64,000 nt of DNA, taken from positions 744,001 through 808,000 of the forward strand of contig NZ_QQRS01000001.1 of the NCBI RefSeq assembly GCF_003428875.1, read 5' to 3'. A model generated the notes under the pieces. The model did no database searches. It saw only the letters and a program-made list of their open reading frames with translations, and had not been told where the DNA came from. Shown in pieces: positions 18,160 through 27,830 of this stretch (within the stretch, counting starts at the first letter, position 1; every line of letters starts with the position of its first letter). A program made the translations under genes and the position numbers. Origin of the DNA: Planomicrobium okeanokoites (GTDB lineage: Bacteria > Bacillota > Bacilli > Bacillales_A > Planococcaceae).

Positions 18160-20556
18160 TTACATCACCGAAGTCGGATTCATATCGATTGCCAATGTGG
18201 CCCCTTTTTTCAGCCAGTCGGAACGATAGATCTTGATCAATTGCTGCATCACTTCAGTCAGTTTCGGTTCTTTTTTGTATTTTATCAAACATTGATACCT
18301 ATATCTATTGTTGACGCGGGCGATCAGCGAGGCAGAAGGGCCGATGATGACGGTTTGGTCCGACAATTGCTCCCGTAAATATTCAACCGTCTGACCGGCA
18401 TATTCTGCCACTGTCATCAGGTCTTCATGTGTGAACTGGATATTCACCACATAATAATAAGGCGGATATCCGCTTGCCCGGCGCATCGCCATTTCCTGAT
18501 CATAGAACGGTTCATATAATTGGTCTTTCGCTAAGGTGATTGCGTAATGCTCAGGCGTATAGGACTGGACAAAAACGGTTCCCGGCAATACGTCACGTCC
18601 TGCCCGACCGCTGACCTGGGTCAGTAATTGATACGTTTTTTCGGCTGCCCGGAAATCAGGCAGATGCAAAGTCGTATCAGCTGACAGCACGCCAACCAGG
18701 GTGATGTTCGGGAAATCCAGGCCTTTGGCAATCATCTGGGTGCCCAGCAGAATATCCGCTTTCCCTTCACCAAAGGAATTGAGGATCTTTTCATGAGCGC
18801 CTTTATTGCGGGTTGTATCTACATCCATCCGCAAAACCCTTGCTTCAGGCACGAGTTTCGCCAGCTCTTCTTCCACTTTCTGTGTGCCTGTACCAAAAAA
18901 CCGGATATGCTCACTTTCACATTCCGGACAAGTATGCGGCACCCGTTCATCGTAGCCGCAATAATGACATTTCATCATTTCACTCGAACGATGATAGGTC
19001 AATGAGATATCACAATTCGGGCATTGCATGACCGTTCCGCAATCGCGGCAGAGAACGAACGAAGAATAGCCCCGTTTATTCAGGAATAAAACCGTCTGTT
19101 CCTTTTTCGCCAACCTGTCGCGGATCGCATCCGCCAATTGGACCGAGAACATCGACCGGTTGCCGGTTCTCAATTCTTCGCGCATATCGACGATGTGGAC
19201 TGCCGGCAACGGTTGATTTCTTGCGCGTTTTTCCAGCACCAGCAGTTCGTACACACCTTTTTGCGCGCGTGCATAAGATTCCAGCGAAGGGGTCGCGCTG
19301 CCTAGAATCACCGGGCAGCTGTGATATTCACCGCGCCAAATAGCCAGGTCGCGTGCGTGATAGCGCGGCGAGTCATCCTGTTTATAACTGGATTCATGCT
19401 CTTCATCGAGAATGATCAGGCCCAGATTCTCAAATGGCGCAAAAATCGCTGATCTTGCACCAACGGCCACTTTCACTTCGCCGCGCTGGATTTTTCGCCA
19501 TTCGTCGTATTTTTCACCAGCAGACAAGCCGCTGTGGAGAACGGCGACCATGTCGCCGAAACGTTCCTTGAAGCGCAAGGTCATTTGCGGTGTCAATGAA
19601 ATCTCGGGCACCAGCATGATCGCTTCTTTCCCTTCCTTCAGCACCTGATCGATGGTCTGCAGATAAATTTCCGTCTTGCCGCTGCCGGTTATTCCGTGCA
19701 AAAGAAACGTTCTTGGCGAGTTCAACGATTTATCGATGGCATCAAAAGCCTTCTGCTGGGCTTCCGTAAGCACCAGGTTATCTTTTTTCTCGATTTCCGT
19801 CAGCATCTTCGGATCGCGGTATGTTTCGACATTCGATAAATCAGCCGCACCTTTTTCAGCCAGACTGTAGATGGTCGGCAGTGTAACGCCGGCTATTTTT
19901 TGAAGTTCGGAAGATTCAATGGAAAGTCCCGGGTTCTCTTTCATGAAATCCATCAGTTTCAGCTGCTGCTTCGCATTGCCGCGGATATCAATGGATTCAA
20001 GTTTTTCAACAGAATCCGTGATATGAATCATACGAACTTTTTTGACAGCCGTCTGCTGCTGGATATTGGTATCTGCAATGATAGTCCCTTTATCCAATTC
20101 TTTTTTGATCAAGCCGAATACATCTTCAGCATCCTGGCTGCGGATGAAAGGCTTGTTGCCGAAATAAGGATGAAGTCGCGAATCGACCGCTTCCAATCCA
20201 CTTGCCAGCACGAAGCGTTTTTCGTATTTCGCCCGCAATGCGGCCGGCACCATGACCTGCAGTGCATCTATTTCAAAACAAACCGTCTGTTCTTTCATCC
20301 AAGCCGCCATTTTCAACAGCTCTGTATTCAGCACCGGAACGACATCCATCAACTCATGGACGGGCTTCATGCGGCCCGGATCGAAATCGGACTTTTCTTT
20401 AATATTGGTGATGAACCCCAGCACTTTTCTGTTTCCAAAAGGCACTTTCACCCGCATGCCCGGCTCTGCCAATGCTTCCAGCTTTTCAGGAATCAAATAG
20501 TCAAACGGCCGGTCAATCGGATGCGCAGCAACATCAACAATAATTTCAGCGATCAT
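18160..20556 (-). CDS. priA: Primosomal protein N' (replication restart helicase)
   Basis: Superfamily 2 helicase that recognises forked DNA and restarts replication. N-terminal 3'-end-binding region, Walker A GITGSGKT, DEEHESS (motif II), a zinc region with Cys pairs CRDCG, CPNCD, CHYCG and CPECE, and QVSGRAGR. A start at 20577 is possible, but ATG 20556 ([10 protein letters not shown]) has AAAGGGA upstream and fits family N-termini, giving 798 residues. It overlaps the coaBC stop by 11 bases. Confidence 0.95.
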   Translation of the reverse strand: MIAEIIVDVAAHPIDRPFDYLIPEKLEALAEPGMRVKVPFGNRKVLGFITNIKEKSDFDPGRMKPVHELMDVVPVLNTELLKMAAWMKEQTVCFEIDALQVMVPAALRAKYEKRFVLASGLEAVDSRLHPYFGNKPFIRSQDAEDVFGLIKKELDKGTIIADTNIQQQTAVKKVRMIHITDSVEKLESIDIRGNAKQQLKLMDFMKENPGLSIESSELQKIAGVTLPTIYSLAEKGAADLSNVETYRDPKMLTEIEKKDNLVLTEAQQKAFDAIDKSLNSPRTFLLHGITGSGKTEIYLQTIDQVLKEGKEAIMLVPEISLTPQMTLRFKERFGDMVAVLHSGLSAGEKYDEWRKIQRGEVKVAVGARSAIFAPFENLGLIILDEEHESSYKQDDSPRYHARDLAIWRGEYHSCPVILGSATPSLESYARAQKGVYELLVLEKRARNQPLPAVHIVDMREELRTGNRSMFSVQLADAIRDRLAKKEQTVLFLNKRGYSSFVLCRDCGTVMQCPNCDISLTYHRSSEMMKCHYCGYDERVPHTCPECESEHIRFFGTGTQKVEEELAKLVPEARVLRMDVDTTRNKGAHEKILNSFGEGKADILLGTQMIAKGLDFPNITLVGVLSADTTLHLPDFRAAEKTYQLLTQVSGRAGRDVLPGTVFVQSYTPEHYAITLAKDQLYEPFYDQEMAMRRASGYPPYYYVVNIQFTHEDLMTVAEYAGQTVEYLREQLSDQTVIIGPSASLIARVNNRYRYQCLIKYKKEPKLTEVMQQLIKIYRSDWLKKGATLAIDMNPTSVM

Positions 20557-21751
20557 TTCGCATTTCCCTTTCAACAATCAGCTTCAGTAATTGGCGTGCC
20601 AATTCCTGTTTCGGAAGAAGTTCGAATGATTGTTCGAAATCCCCTTTTCCAAAAATCGTCACTTTATTGGTATCCGATTCGAATCCTGCCTGTGACTCGG
20701 TCACATCGTTGGCAATGATGTAATCGGCGTTTTTCCGATCCAGTTTGCTTTTCGCATAATGGCTTACATCATTCGTTTCGGCTGCAAATCCAATGAGGAC
20801 CTGCCTGCCTTTTTGCGTCCCGAGATAATGGAGGATGTCCGCTGTCCGCTCGAGTTCCAGCGAAGCGTCACCTTCCTGTTTTTTCATCTTTTGTCCGTGC
20901 AGGGTCTTCGGCCGGTAATCGGCGACTGCAGCTGTTTTGATGACAAAATCCGAATCGGCATATTCCGCTTTTACCGCCTGCAGCATATCTTCCGCGCTTT
21001 CAACCATGATCCGTTTTACGCCTGACGGTGCCGGCAAAGACACCGGACCGCTGATCAGGATGGTTTCAGCTCCAAGTTCAGCTGCCGCCTGCGCCATGGC
21101 ATATCCCATTTTGCCGCTCGAAAAGTTCGTCAAAAAGCGGACCGGATCAATGCGTTCACGGGTCGGCCCTGCTGTCACCACCACTTTTTTACCCTTCAAC
21201 AGCATTTCGCGGCTGAAAAAACCATTCACCAGTTCTGTAATCTTTTCAGGTTCCTCGAGACGCCCTTTCCCGACATAACCGCAGGCGAGGAACCCTTCCG
21301 ATGGTTCGATGAAACGGATGCCGTCGTCATGCAGCCGCTGGATATTCCGCTTAACTGCCGGATGGTCATACATATGGACATTCATCGCCGGTGCAATCCA
21401 GATGGGAGCCGTTGCCGCTAGCAATGTGGTCGTCACCATATCATCCCCGATGCCGTTTGCCAGTTTGCCGATGACATTGGCAGTCGCCGGAGCCACAATA
21501 ACGAGATCTGCCCAATCTGCCAGATCAATATGGGCAATGACAGATGAATCCTTCTCATCGAACGTATCATAAAAGACATCGTTCCGGGACATGACCTGGA
21601 ACGTCAGCGGCTGTACAAATTGGCGCGCCGATTCCGTCATGATGACTTTCACGTCCGCTCCCGCCTGAGATAATTTACTGACAAGCGCAACCGCTTTATA
21701 AACAGCGATTCCCCCGCTCACGCACAATAAAATCCTACGATTCGCCAACAA
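20546..21751 (-). CDS. coaBC: Bifunctional phosphopantothenoylcysteine decarboxylase / phosphopantothenate-cysteine ligase
   Basis: Carries out two consecutive steps of coenzyme A synthesis. CoaC half (residues 1-180) with SGGIAVYKA, the catalytic His in [11 protein letters not shown] and [12 protein letters not shown] (FMN enzyme); CoaB half with [24 protein letters not shown]. An ATG at 21784 opens the frame, but the AGAAAGGG ribosome site lies at about 21759-21766, favouring a TTG start at 21751 or 21748 (ANRRILLC follows). The start choice is uncertain. A hairpin separates it from rpoZ. Confidence 0.92.
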   Translation of the reverse strand: MLANRRILLCVSGGIAVYKAVALVSKLSQAGADVKVIMTESARQFVQPLTFQVMSRNDVFYDTFDEKDSSVIAHIDLADWADLVIVAPATANVIGKLANGIGDDMVTTTLLAATAPIWIAPAMNVHMYDHPAVKRNIQRLHDDGIRFIEPSEGFLACGYVGKGRLEEPEKITELVNGFFSREMLLKGKKVVVTAGPTRERIDPVRFLTNFSSGKMGYAMAQAAAELGAETILISGPVSLPAPSGVKRIMVESAEDMLQAVKAEYADSDFVIKTAAVADYRPKTLHGQKMKKQEGDASLELERTADILHYLGTQKGRQVLIGFAAETNDVSHYAKSKLDRKNADYIIANDVTESQAGFESDTNKVTIFGKGDFEQSFELLPKQELARQLLKLIVEREMRNDR

Positions 21752-21776
21752 CGCAAACACCCTTTCTAAACAACAA

Positions 21777-21806
21777 ACTCCCAAAGAACAAATTTGCTCT
21801 GGGAGT
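21777..21806 (-). terminator. Hairpin between rpoZ and coaBC
   Basis: ACTCCC (21801-21806 read on minus) pairs with GGGAGT (21777-21782), extended by AGAGCAAA/TTTGTTCT, then TTGTTGTTTAG. It has the shape of a leaky terminator and may lower coaBC-priA-fmt expression relative to gmk-rpoZ. Confidence 0.6.
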
Positions 21807-21825
21807 CGTAGGTTGTGATTAATGG

Positions 21826-22751
<926 letters not shown>

Positions 22752-22803
22752 ACACGGCAGAAATGATAAGATGGAACAAAACGATTTGAAAGAGGGATTT
22801 TTC

Positions 22804-24468
22804 ATGGCATTTGATGGATTATTTACAAAAGCGATGACCAGTGAACTTCAACAGCTGGTCAGCGGCAGAATTTCAAAAGTTCATCAGCCCAATCAGCTTG
22901 AACTGCTGCTCCACATCCGCTCACAAGGAAGCAACCATAAATTATTGATCTCGATCCACCCATCGTATTCACGGATCCATTTAACGAAAGAAGCGAATAC
23001 CAACCCTTCTGAACCCCCGATGTTCTGCATGCTTCTCCGCAAGCATATCGAAGGCGGCGTCATTACAGAAATTTCTCAGCACGGAATGGACAGGCTCATC
23101 ATATTGAAAATCAAAGCGAAAAATGAAATCGGCGACGACATCGAGCGTGAACTACATGTCGAAATGATGGGCAGGCATTCGAATTTTATCCTGGTGGATT
23201 CGGAACGGATGATGATTCTCGACAGCCTCAAGCATTTGCCGCCGAGCGTCAACTCATTCCGCACAATTTTGCCGGGACAGCCATATATCTTTCCGCCATC
23301 CCAGGACAAAAGGGATCCGTTTATCAATTCGGATGCACTCATCAATTTGGGTGAAAAGGATTTGGTCCAGGAGTACGCCGGATTTTCTCCGCTGACCGCC
23401 CGTGAGTTGCATCACCGACTGGCTTTGGCAAACGACAAGGAATCGGCCGCTGCAAAATTCCTTGCAGATTTCAGCCAGGAAAATCCTGCAGGGTATTATG
23501 TTGAGCAGGACGGCAAAAGCTACTTCTCCGCGACTCCGCTGGAACATTTGGCAGCGCCGGGTTTGAGCTATCCGAATCTTGGTGACTTGCTTGACCGCAT
23601 GTACTACGCGAAAGCAGAGCGCGACCGCGTCAAACAACAGGCAGGCGATTTGGAACGGTGGCTGCAGAACGAAATTTCAAAACTTAAATTGAAATTGAAG
23701 AAATTGAAGAAAGAGCAGGATCAGGCAGAAAAACGTGACCTTCTTCAATTGAACGGTGAACTGATCATGGCCAATCTCCACCGCATCCAAAAAGGCATGA
23801 AGGAAATCGAAGTGGACAATTATTATAATGAAGAAAAAGTGTTGATTCCACTCGATCCGCGGAAGACGCCGATCGAAAACTCCCAGAAGTTTTATTCGCG
23901 TTACCAGAAAGCCAAAACTGCTCTGGTCAAGACCCAGGAACAAATCGATAAAACCGAAGACGACATCGCTTATTTTGAAACGCTGATGTCACAAGTGCAG
24001 CAAGCTGGCATTTCCGATATTGAAGAAATCCGCGAAGAGCTGGCCGAGCAAGGTTATATGAAGGCACAGAAGTCGAAGAAGAAGAAAAAGCCGACAAAAC
24101 CGTCTGTAGAACCTTATGTTTCAAGCACCGGCATCCCAATCTCGGTGGGCAAAAACAATAAGCAGAATGATTACGTCACGTTCAAAGTGGCTTCGAAATC
24201 CGATACCTGGCTGCATACAAAGGATATTCCTGGCTCTCACGTCATCATCCACGATTCTGAGCCGGATGAAGAAACCATCCTTGAAGCTGCCACGATTGCC
24301 GCCTATTTCAGCAAGGCACGGGAATCATCTTCCGTTCCAGTGGATTACACGGAAGTCCGGCAAGTGAAAAAGCCGAATGGCGCAAAACCCGGATTCGTCA
24401 TCTATTTTGAACAAAAAACGGTTTTCGTCACACCGGATGAAGAACTCGTCATCAAACTGAAGAAATAA
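22804..24468 (+). CDS. rqcH: Ribosome quality control factor RqcH (NFACT / FbpA family)
   Basis: Binds stalled 50S subunits and directs alanine-tail addition to nascent chains. NFACT-N domain (residues 1-200 and on), a long Lys/Glu coiled coil (about 275-345, EISKLKLKLKKLKKEQDQAE), and the C-terminal NFACT-R domain with SKSDTWLHTKDIPGSHV. The frame opens at 22771, but ATG 22804 (MAFDGLFTKAMTSEL) has AGAGGG upstream and matches family starts; 554 residues. Historically annotated as a fibronectin-binding protein. Confidence 0.94.
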   Translation: MAFDGLFTKAMTSELQQLVSGRISKVHQPNQLELLLHIRSQGSNHKLLISIHPSYSRIHLTKEANTNPSEPPMFCMLLRKHIEGGVITEISQHGMDRLIILKIKAKNEIGDDIERELHVEMMGRHSNFILVDSERMMILDSLKHLPPSVNSFRTILPGQPYIFPPSQDKRDPFINSDALINLGEKDLVQEYAGFSPLTARELHHRLALANDKESAAAKFLADFSQENPAGYYVEQDGKSYFSATPLEHLAAPGLSYPNLGDLLDRMYYAKAERDRVKQQAGDLERWLQNEISKLKLKLKKLKKEQDQAEKRDLLQLNGELIMANLHRIQKGMKEIEVDNYYNEEKVLIPLDPRKTPIENSQKFYSRYQKAKTALVKTQEQIDKTEDDIAYFETLMSQVQQAGISDIEEIREELAEQGYMKAQKSKKKKKPTKPSVEPYVSSTGIPISVGKNNKQNDYVTFKVASKSDTWLHTKDIPGSHVIIHDSEPDEETILEAATIAAYFSKARESSSVPVDYTEVRQVKKPNGAKPGFVIYFEQKTVFVTPDEELVIKLKK

Positions 24469-24474
24469 TATTGC

Positions 24475-24509
24475 AGCAGCCGTCAGCTTTTGGGAGACGG
24501 CTGCTTTTT
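24475..24509 (+). terminator. rqcH terminator
   Basis: AGCAGCCGTC (24475-24484) pairs with GACGGCTGCT (24496-24505), then TTTTT. It starts a few bases after the rqcH stop. Confidence 0.9.
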
Positions 24510-24642
24510 GTTGACATAAGATTATTATTTGAATTAAGTTGCAGGAATGTTCTGTGTTTTAAAATTCAGTCTCTCTTATATTGCCCTCTTACACGCTTAA
24601 TGCTATGTTTTTAAAGGACTATAATATATGGAGGTAATTTAT

Positions 24643-25485
24643 ATGGTGAAAATGAAAAAGATGTTCTTTGCCCCTGCGCTACTGGCAGCTTCAGCGCTGG
24701 TACTGGCTGCATGCGGCGGAGATGAAGATACGACTACTGAAGAGAAAACGGCATGGGATGAAATCCAGGAAGAAGGCACATTGACTGTTGCCACTTCCGG
24801 TACTTTATTGGCAACATCTTTCCGCGATGAAGAATCAGATGAACTGACTGGTTTTGAAGTCGAAGTTGCGCGTGAAGTGGCTGAGCGCCTAGAACTTGAA
24901 GTCGAGTTCAAGGAAATGGGCTTTGATGAAATGCTGACAAGTGTACAGACTGGCCAAGTCGATATTGCAGCCAATGACATTGAAATCACAGAAGACCGCG
25001 CGGAAGAGTTCATCTTCTCGACTCCTGTAAAATATTCATATGGCACAGCGGTTGTCCGCAAAGACGACCTTTCAGGAATTTCTTCACTTGAAGATCTTGA
25101 AGGCAAAAAAGCGGCAGGCGCATCCACTTCCATCTACATGGAAATCGCCCGCAGCTATGGCGCTGAAGAAGTCACTTACGATAACGCATCAAACGAAGTC
25201 TATTTGCGCGACGTTTCCATCGGGCGTACAGACGTCATCCTGAACGATTACTACCTATCCACTTTCGGTGTCGCAGCATTCCCGGAACTCAACATCACTA
25301 TCCACCCGGACATCAAATACGCTCCATCTGAAGTCGGTCTTGTCATGAATAAAGACAACGAAGAACTGGCTGAAAACGTCAACCGTGTTCTCGACGAAAT
25401 GCTTGAAGACGGCACCATCACTGAGCTATCAGAAGAATTCTTCGGCGGAGCTGACGTGTCGGTTAAGCCGGATATTGAGGAATAA
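24643..25485 (+). CDS. Amino-acid ABC transporter substrate-binding lipoprotein
   Basis: Extracytoplasmic solute-binding protein of family 3 (polar amino acids; cystine, glutamine and arginine binders are relatives). Signal peptide ends in a lipobox, VLAACGG, so it is lipid-anchored. Two-lobe motifs are visible: LTGFEVEVAREVAERLELEVEF and GQVDIAANDIEITEDRAEEFIFS. ATG 24643 follows GGAGGTAATT; an earlier in-frame ATG at 24628 lies upstream of that site. 280 residues. The permease follows after 157 bases containing a hairpin; no ATPase gene is adjacent. Confidence 0.88.
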   Translation: MVKMKKMFFAPALLAASALVLAACGGDEDTTTEEKTAWDEIQEEGTLTVATSGTLLATSFRDEESDELTGFEVEVAREVAERLELEVEFKEMGFDEMLTSVQTGQVDIAANDIEITEDRAEEFIFSTPVKYSYGTAVVRKDDLSGISSLEDLEGKKAAGASTSIYMEIARSYGAEEVTYDNASNEVYLRDVSIGRTDVILNDYYLSTFGVAAFPELNITIHPDIKYAPSEVGLVMNKDNEELAENVNRVLDEMLEDGTITELSEEFFGGADVSVKPDIEE

Positions 25486-25500
25486 AGAAAAGCGACAGCG

Positions 25501-25533
25501 AGAGATAACTCAAACTTGTTTGAGTTTATCTCT
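25501..25533 (+). other. Intercistronic hairpin between binding protein and permease genes
   Basis: AGAGATAACTCAAAC pairs with GTTTGAGTTTATCTCT with a single bulged base and a 2-base loop; no U-run follows. Such structures often stabilise the upstream mRNA so that the binding protein is made in excess over the permease. This role is an inference. Confidence 0.7.
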
Positions 25534-25642
25534 TGCGACGAAGCTAGCGTAGCGATGCAGAGACAGGAGCAGCATTTTCACCTAAGTGTTGTCTATGGAA
25601 TTCTGCACTGTATTAAAAGATTCTTTCAAACGGAGGGGTTCG

Positions 25643-26320
25643 ATGAATGAAATTGAATGGGGATTGCTGTTCGATCCGGCTTTGGCGATCGAATCCCTCC
25701 CCTATGTGCTTGAAGGCATCTGGTACACACTGCTTATTTCGGTCGTCAGCATGCTTTGCGGATTGATCATCGGATTTTTCCTGTCGCTTGCCCGGACATC
25801 TCCGGTCAAGCTCATGCAATATCCGGCGAGACTTTACATCTCCTTTATGCGCGGCGTACCGATACTCGTGATTTTATTCCTTTTGTACTTCGCATTGCCG
25901 GTCATCGGCATTGAATTTACAGCGGTACAGGCAGCTTTAATCGGCTTCAGCATCAACAGTGCCGCTTACATCGCGGAAGTATTCCGGTCATCACTCGCTT
26001 CAGTCGACAAAGGCCAATGGGAATCTTCAACCGCGCTCGGGCTAACCTACTGGCAGACAATGCGGCGCATCATCCTTCCGCAATCGGTGCGGATTGCCGT
26101 GCCGCCGTTATCCAACGTCTACCTGGACTTGATCAAGGCATCTTCTTTAGCCGCAATGATCACCGTGCCGGAAATCTTCCAGAAAGCGCGGACAGTCGGC
26201 GCCCGTGAGTACGATTTGCTGACACTGCTGATCCTGGTCGCATTGATCTACTGGGCAATCTGTTCAGTCATGACGGTGCTGCAAAATTATCTCGAGAAGC
26301 GATATGCGGATTATCTATAG
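25643..26320 (+). CDS. Amino-acid ABC transporter permease
   Basis: Integral membrane subunit (HisM/GlnP type) with about five hydrophobic helices; ALPVIGIEF, SINSAAYIAEVFRSSLASVDKGQWESSTALG is the EAA signature for docking an ATPase. The frame opens at 25586, but ATG 25643 (MNEIEWGLLFD) follows GGAGGGG and I start there (225 residues). It is followed by non-coding DNA with a repeat array rather than the expected ATPase, so the importer must borrow one from elsewhere or is incomplete. Confidence 0.9.
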   Translation: MNEIEWGLLFDPALAIESLPYVLEGIWYTLLISVVSMLCGLIIGFFLSLARTSPVKLMQYPARLYISFMRGVPILVILFLLYFALPVIGIEFTAVQAALIGFSINSAAYIAEVFRSSLASVDKGQWESSTALGLTYWQTMRRIILPQSVRIAVPPLSNVYLDLIKASSLAAMITVPEIFQKARTVGAREYDLLTLLILVALIYWAICSVMTVLQNYLEKRYADYL

Positions 26321-26460
26321 AATAAAAGAGGCGGTCGCGTGAATTCGTGGCTGTCTTTTTATTTTGGTGGAAAATTGGGATGGATTTTAAATAAAGCTGC
26401 TGGAATTTTCCTATTATTACCAATATTATTTATGCGACGGTTTTGCATGAACCATTTAAA

Positions 26461-26560
26461 TTTTATCGGCGATTTTCATGAGTTTATCGGCGATTTTTGG
26501 AGGTTTATCGGCGATTTTTTTCAGTTTATCAGCGATTTTTAAGCGTTTATCGGCGATTCT
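26461..26560. repeat. Five-unit 21-bp tandem array A (ATCGGCGAT core)
   Basis: Cores start at 26465, 26486, 26507, 26528 and 26549, exactly 21 bases apart: ATCGGCGAT four times and ATCAGCGAT once (26528). Each core is an odd palindrome, ATCG-N-CGAT. Linkers are 12 bases, T-rich, and end in TTT (TTTCATGAGTTT, TTTTGGAGGTTT, TTTTTTCAGTTT, TTTTAAGCGTTT). The rest of the 468-base gap between the permease and the deaminase is AT-rich with no convincing gene; a GTG frame at 26339 that reads through the array looks fortuitous. Confidence 0.9.
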
Positions 26561-26788
26561 TTCATTTCGGCAATAAAAGCACAATTAAAAAATCCTTACT
26601 TTCAACTCTCCTAATCTGAAATTTAAATCTGTTAAATATTGGTGTCAGCTCTTTTTAGAAGAACCCACACTTCTTTCTTTTCATTTACTCCATACATAAA
26701 ATTCCATTGTTTCATTTTTGCAGGAACTATGTAGAGCTTAAGCGAATTCAACTTAAGACTGAAAAATGGTACAAGAGGAGATTATTTA

Positions 26789-27451
26789 ATGATTTGGTCT
26801 AAAATACCGCGAGTATGGCAAGAATGTTTTGAAGAAGCATGGAAATCATTCCAGGAAGGCTCCCGGCCAATTGGAGCTCTGGTTACAGATGGAGAAGGCA
26901 ATATTATTGCTCGTGGAAAAAGTGCAGCTTTCAATAAATTGAAGGATAGCGTCATTTCAAATAATGAACTGGCTCACGCTGAAATAAATGCTATGCTCCA
27001 ACTGGACAATAGGATTTATACAAAAAGAAGCGCATATACACTCTACACCACGATGGAGCCATGCCCCTTGTGTTTTGGTGCATTTTATATGAGCGGCATC
27101 CGTAATCTGAAGTTTGCTGCGAAAGATAAATGGGCAGGCAGCACAAACTTGAAAGACGCCACACCCTATATGAGTTTGAAAGCGATAAAAATAGAACAAA
27201 CTATTTATTGTCTGGAGCAATTGTCGATCGTGTTAAATATTTATTTTGAATATATGATCCACTTCGGAAAAGACTCAGCAGTCACCAATAGTTGGAAAGA
27301 AGATTATCCGGCTGAAGCTAAAGTGGCTGAAAAATGGTTTGCAGAAAGAAAACTGGATTCCCCTCTTCACATGGAGGTTTCAGAAGTTTTTGGAATGCTT
27401 CAAGATCAATTGGATAGGCAGATATTAGGTTCAGTTCAGGTAAAAGGCTAA
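26789..27451 (+). CDS. Nucleoside/nucleobase deaminase family protein
   Basis: Zinc-dependent deaminase of the cytidine/deoxycytidylate (tRNA-adenosine/guanine deaminase-like) fold. Motif HAE is at residues 63-65 and PCPLC at 91-95, giving the His, two Cys and catalytic Glu. The catalytic core ends near residue 135; the C-terminal 85 residues (LNIYFEYMIHFGKDSAV onward) form an extension that I do not recognise. Substrate is unknown. AGAGGAGA precedes the ATG. It stands alone, bracketed by two 21-bp arrays in the same orientation. Confidence 0.82.
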   Translation: MIWSKIPRVWQECFEEAWKSFQEGSRPIGALVTDGEGNIIARGKSAAFNKLKDSVISNNELAHAEINAMLQLDNRIYTKRSAYTLYTTMEPCPLCFGAFYMSGIRNLKFAAKDKWAGSTNLKDATPYMSLKAIKIEQTIYCLEQLSIVLNIYFEYMIHFGKDSAVTNSWKEDYPAEAKVAEKWFAERKLDSPLHMEVSEVFGMLQDQLDRQILGSVQVKG

Positions 27452-27500
27452 AAAATTCTGATCCAGCGGAAATTTGCTCTACTGGATTTCAGCTTCTGAA

Positions 27501-27531
27501 TTGAGATAATCAGAAAGATTATCTCAATTTG
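27501..27531 (+). terminator. Terminator of the deaminase gene
   Basis: TTGAGATAATC (27501-27511) pairs perfectly with GATTATCTCAA (27517-27527), then TTTG. A weaker ATCCAG/CTGGAT pair lies just before it. Short U-run, so moderate strength. Confidence 0.6.
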
Positions 27532-27603
27532 ATTAAAATCTCTAAGTGAGCAGGAATATTTTCTATTAACTTTTTTGAATCGAAATATCCTAAAGCCGCT
27601 TCG

Positions 27604-27703
27604 ATTTATCGTCGATTATTTTAGGTTTATCGTCGATTTTCTTGAGTTTATCGTCGATTTTTTCAGGTTTATCGTCGATTCTCAAGCGTTTATCGTCGAT
27701 TCC
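27604..27703. repeat. Five-unit 21-bp tandem array B (ATCGTCGAT core)
   Basis: Cores ATCGTCGAT start at 27608, 27629, 27650, 27671 and 27692, again exactly 21 bases apart, with 12-base linkers ending in TTT (TATTTTAGGTTT, TTTCTTGAGTTT, TTTTTCAGGTTT, TCTCAAGCGTTT). All five cores have T in the centre where array A has G. The last linker of both arrays ends AAGCGTTT. No gene is convincing in the surrounding 379-base gap. Confidence 0.9.
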
Positions 27704-27737
27704 ATGATTCCAGCATTAATATTACGAAGAAAAAGCC

Positions 27738-27773
27738 CTCTATTTCATCAGGCTGAAATAGAGAACTTTTTTT
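27738..27773 (+). terminator. Strong terminator just after array B
   Basis: CTCTATTTCA (27738-27747) pairs with TGAAATAGAG (27754-27763), then AACTTTTTTT. There is no plus-strand gene between the deaminase terminator and this hairpin, only array B. Confidence 0.75.
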
Positions 27774-27830
27774 CTGTAAAATATTTCCCTTCTCCACTCT
27801 TACCAAAAATCCTCCCCCACTCAACAACCC

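Noticed and set aside
24615..24630. TATAAT just before the binding-protein gene as a promoter
   Set aside because: The start of transcription would fall within the ribosome-binding site, and no -35 lies at the right distance.
26339..26542. GTG frame reading through array A with repeated FIGDF units
   Set aside because: The repeated residues are a by-product of the 21-bp period. Although an AGAGGCGG lies upstream, the parallel array B frame has no ribosome site and the units are conserved as DNA palindromes rather than as protein.
26461..27703. CRISPR array
   Set aside because: Repeat core is only 9 bases and the 12-base spacers are T-rich variants of each other; no cas genes nearby.
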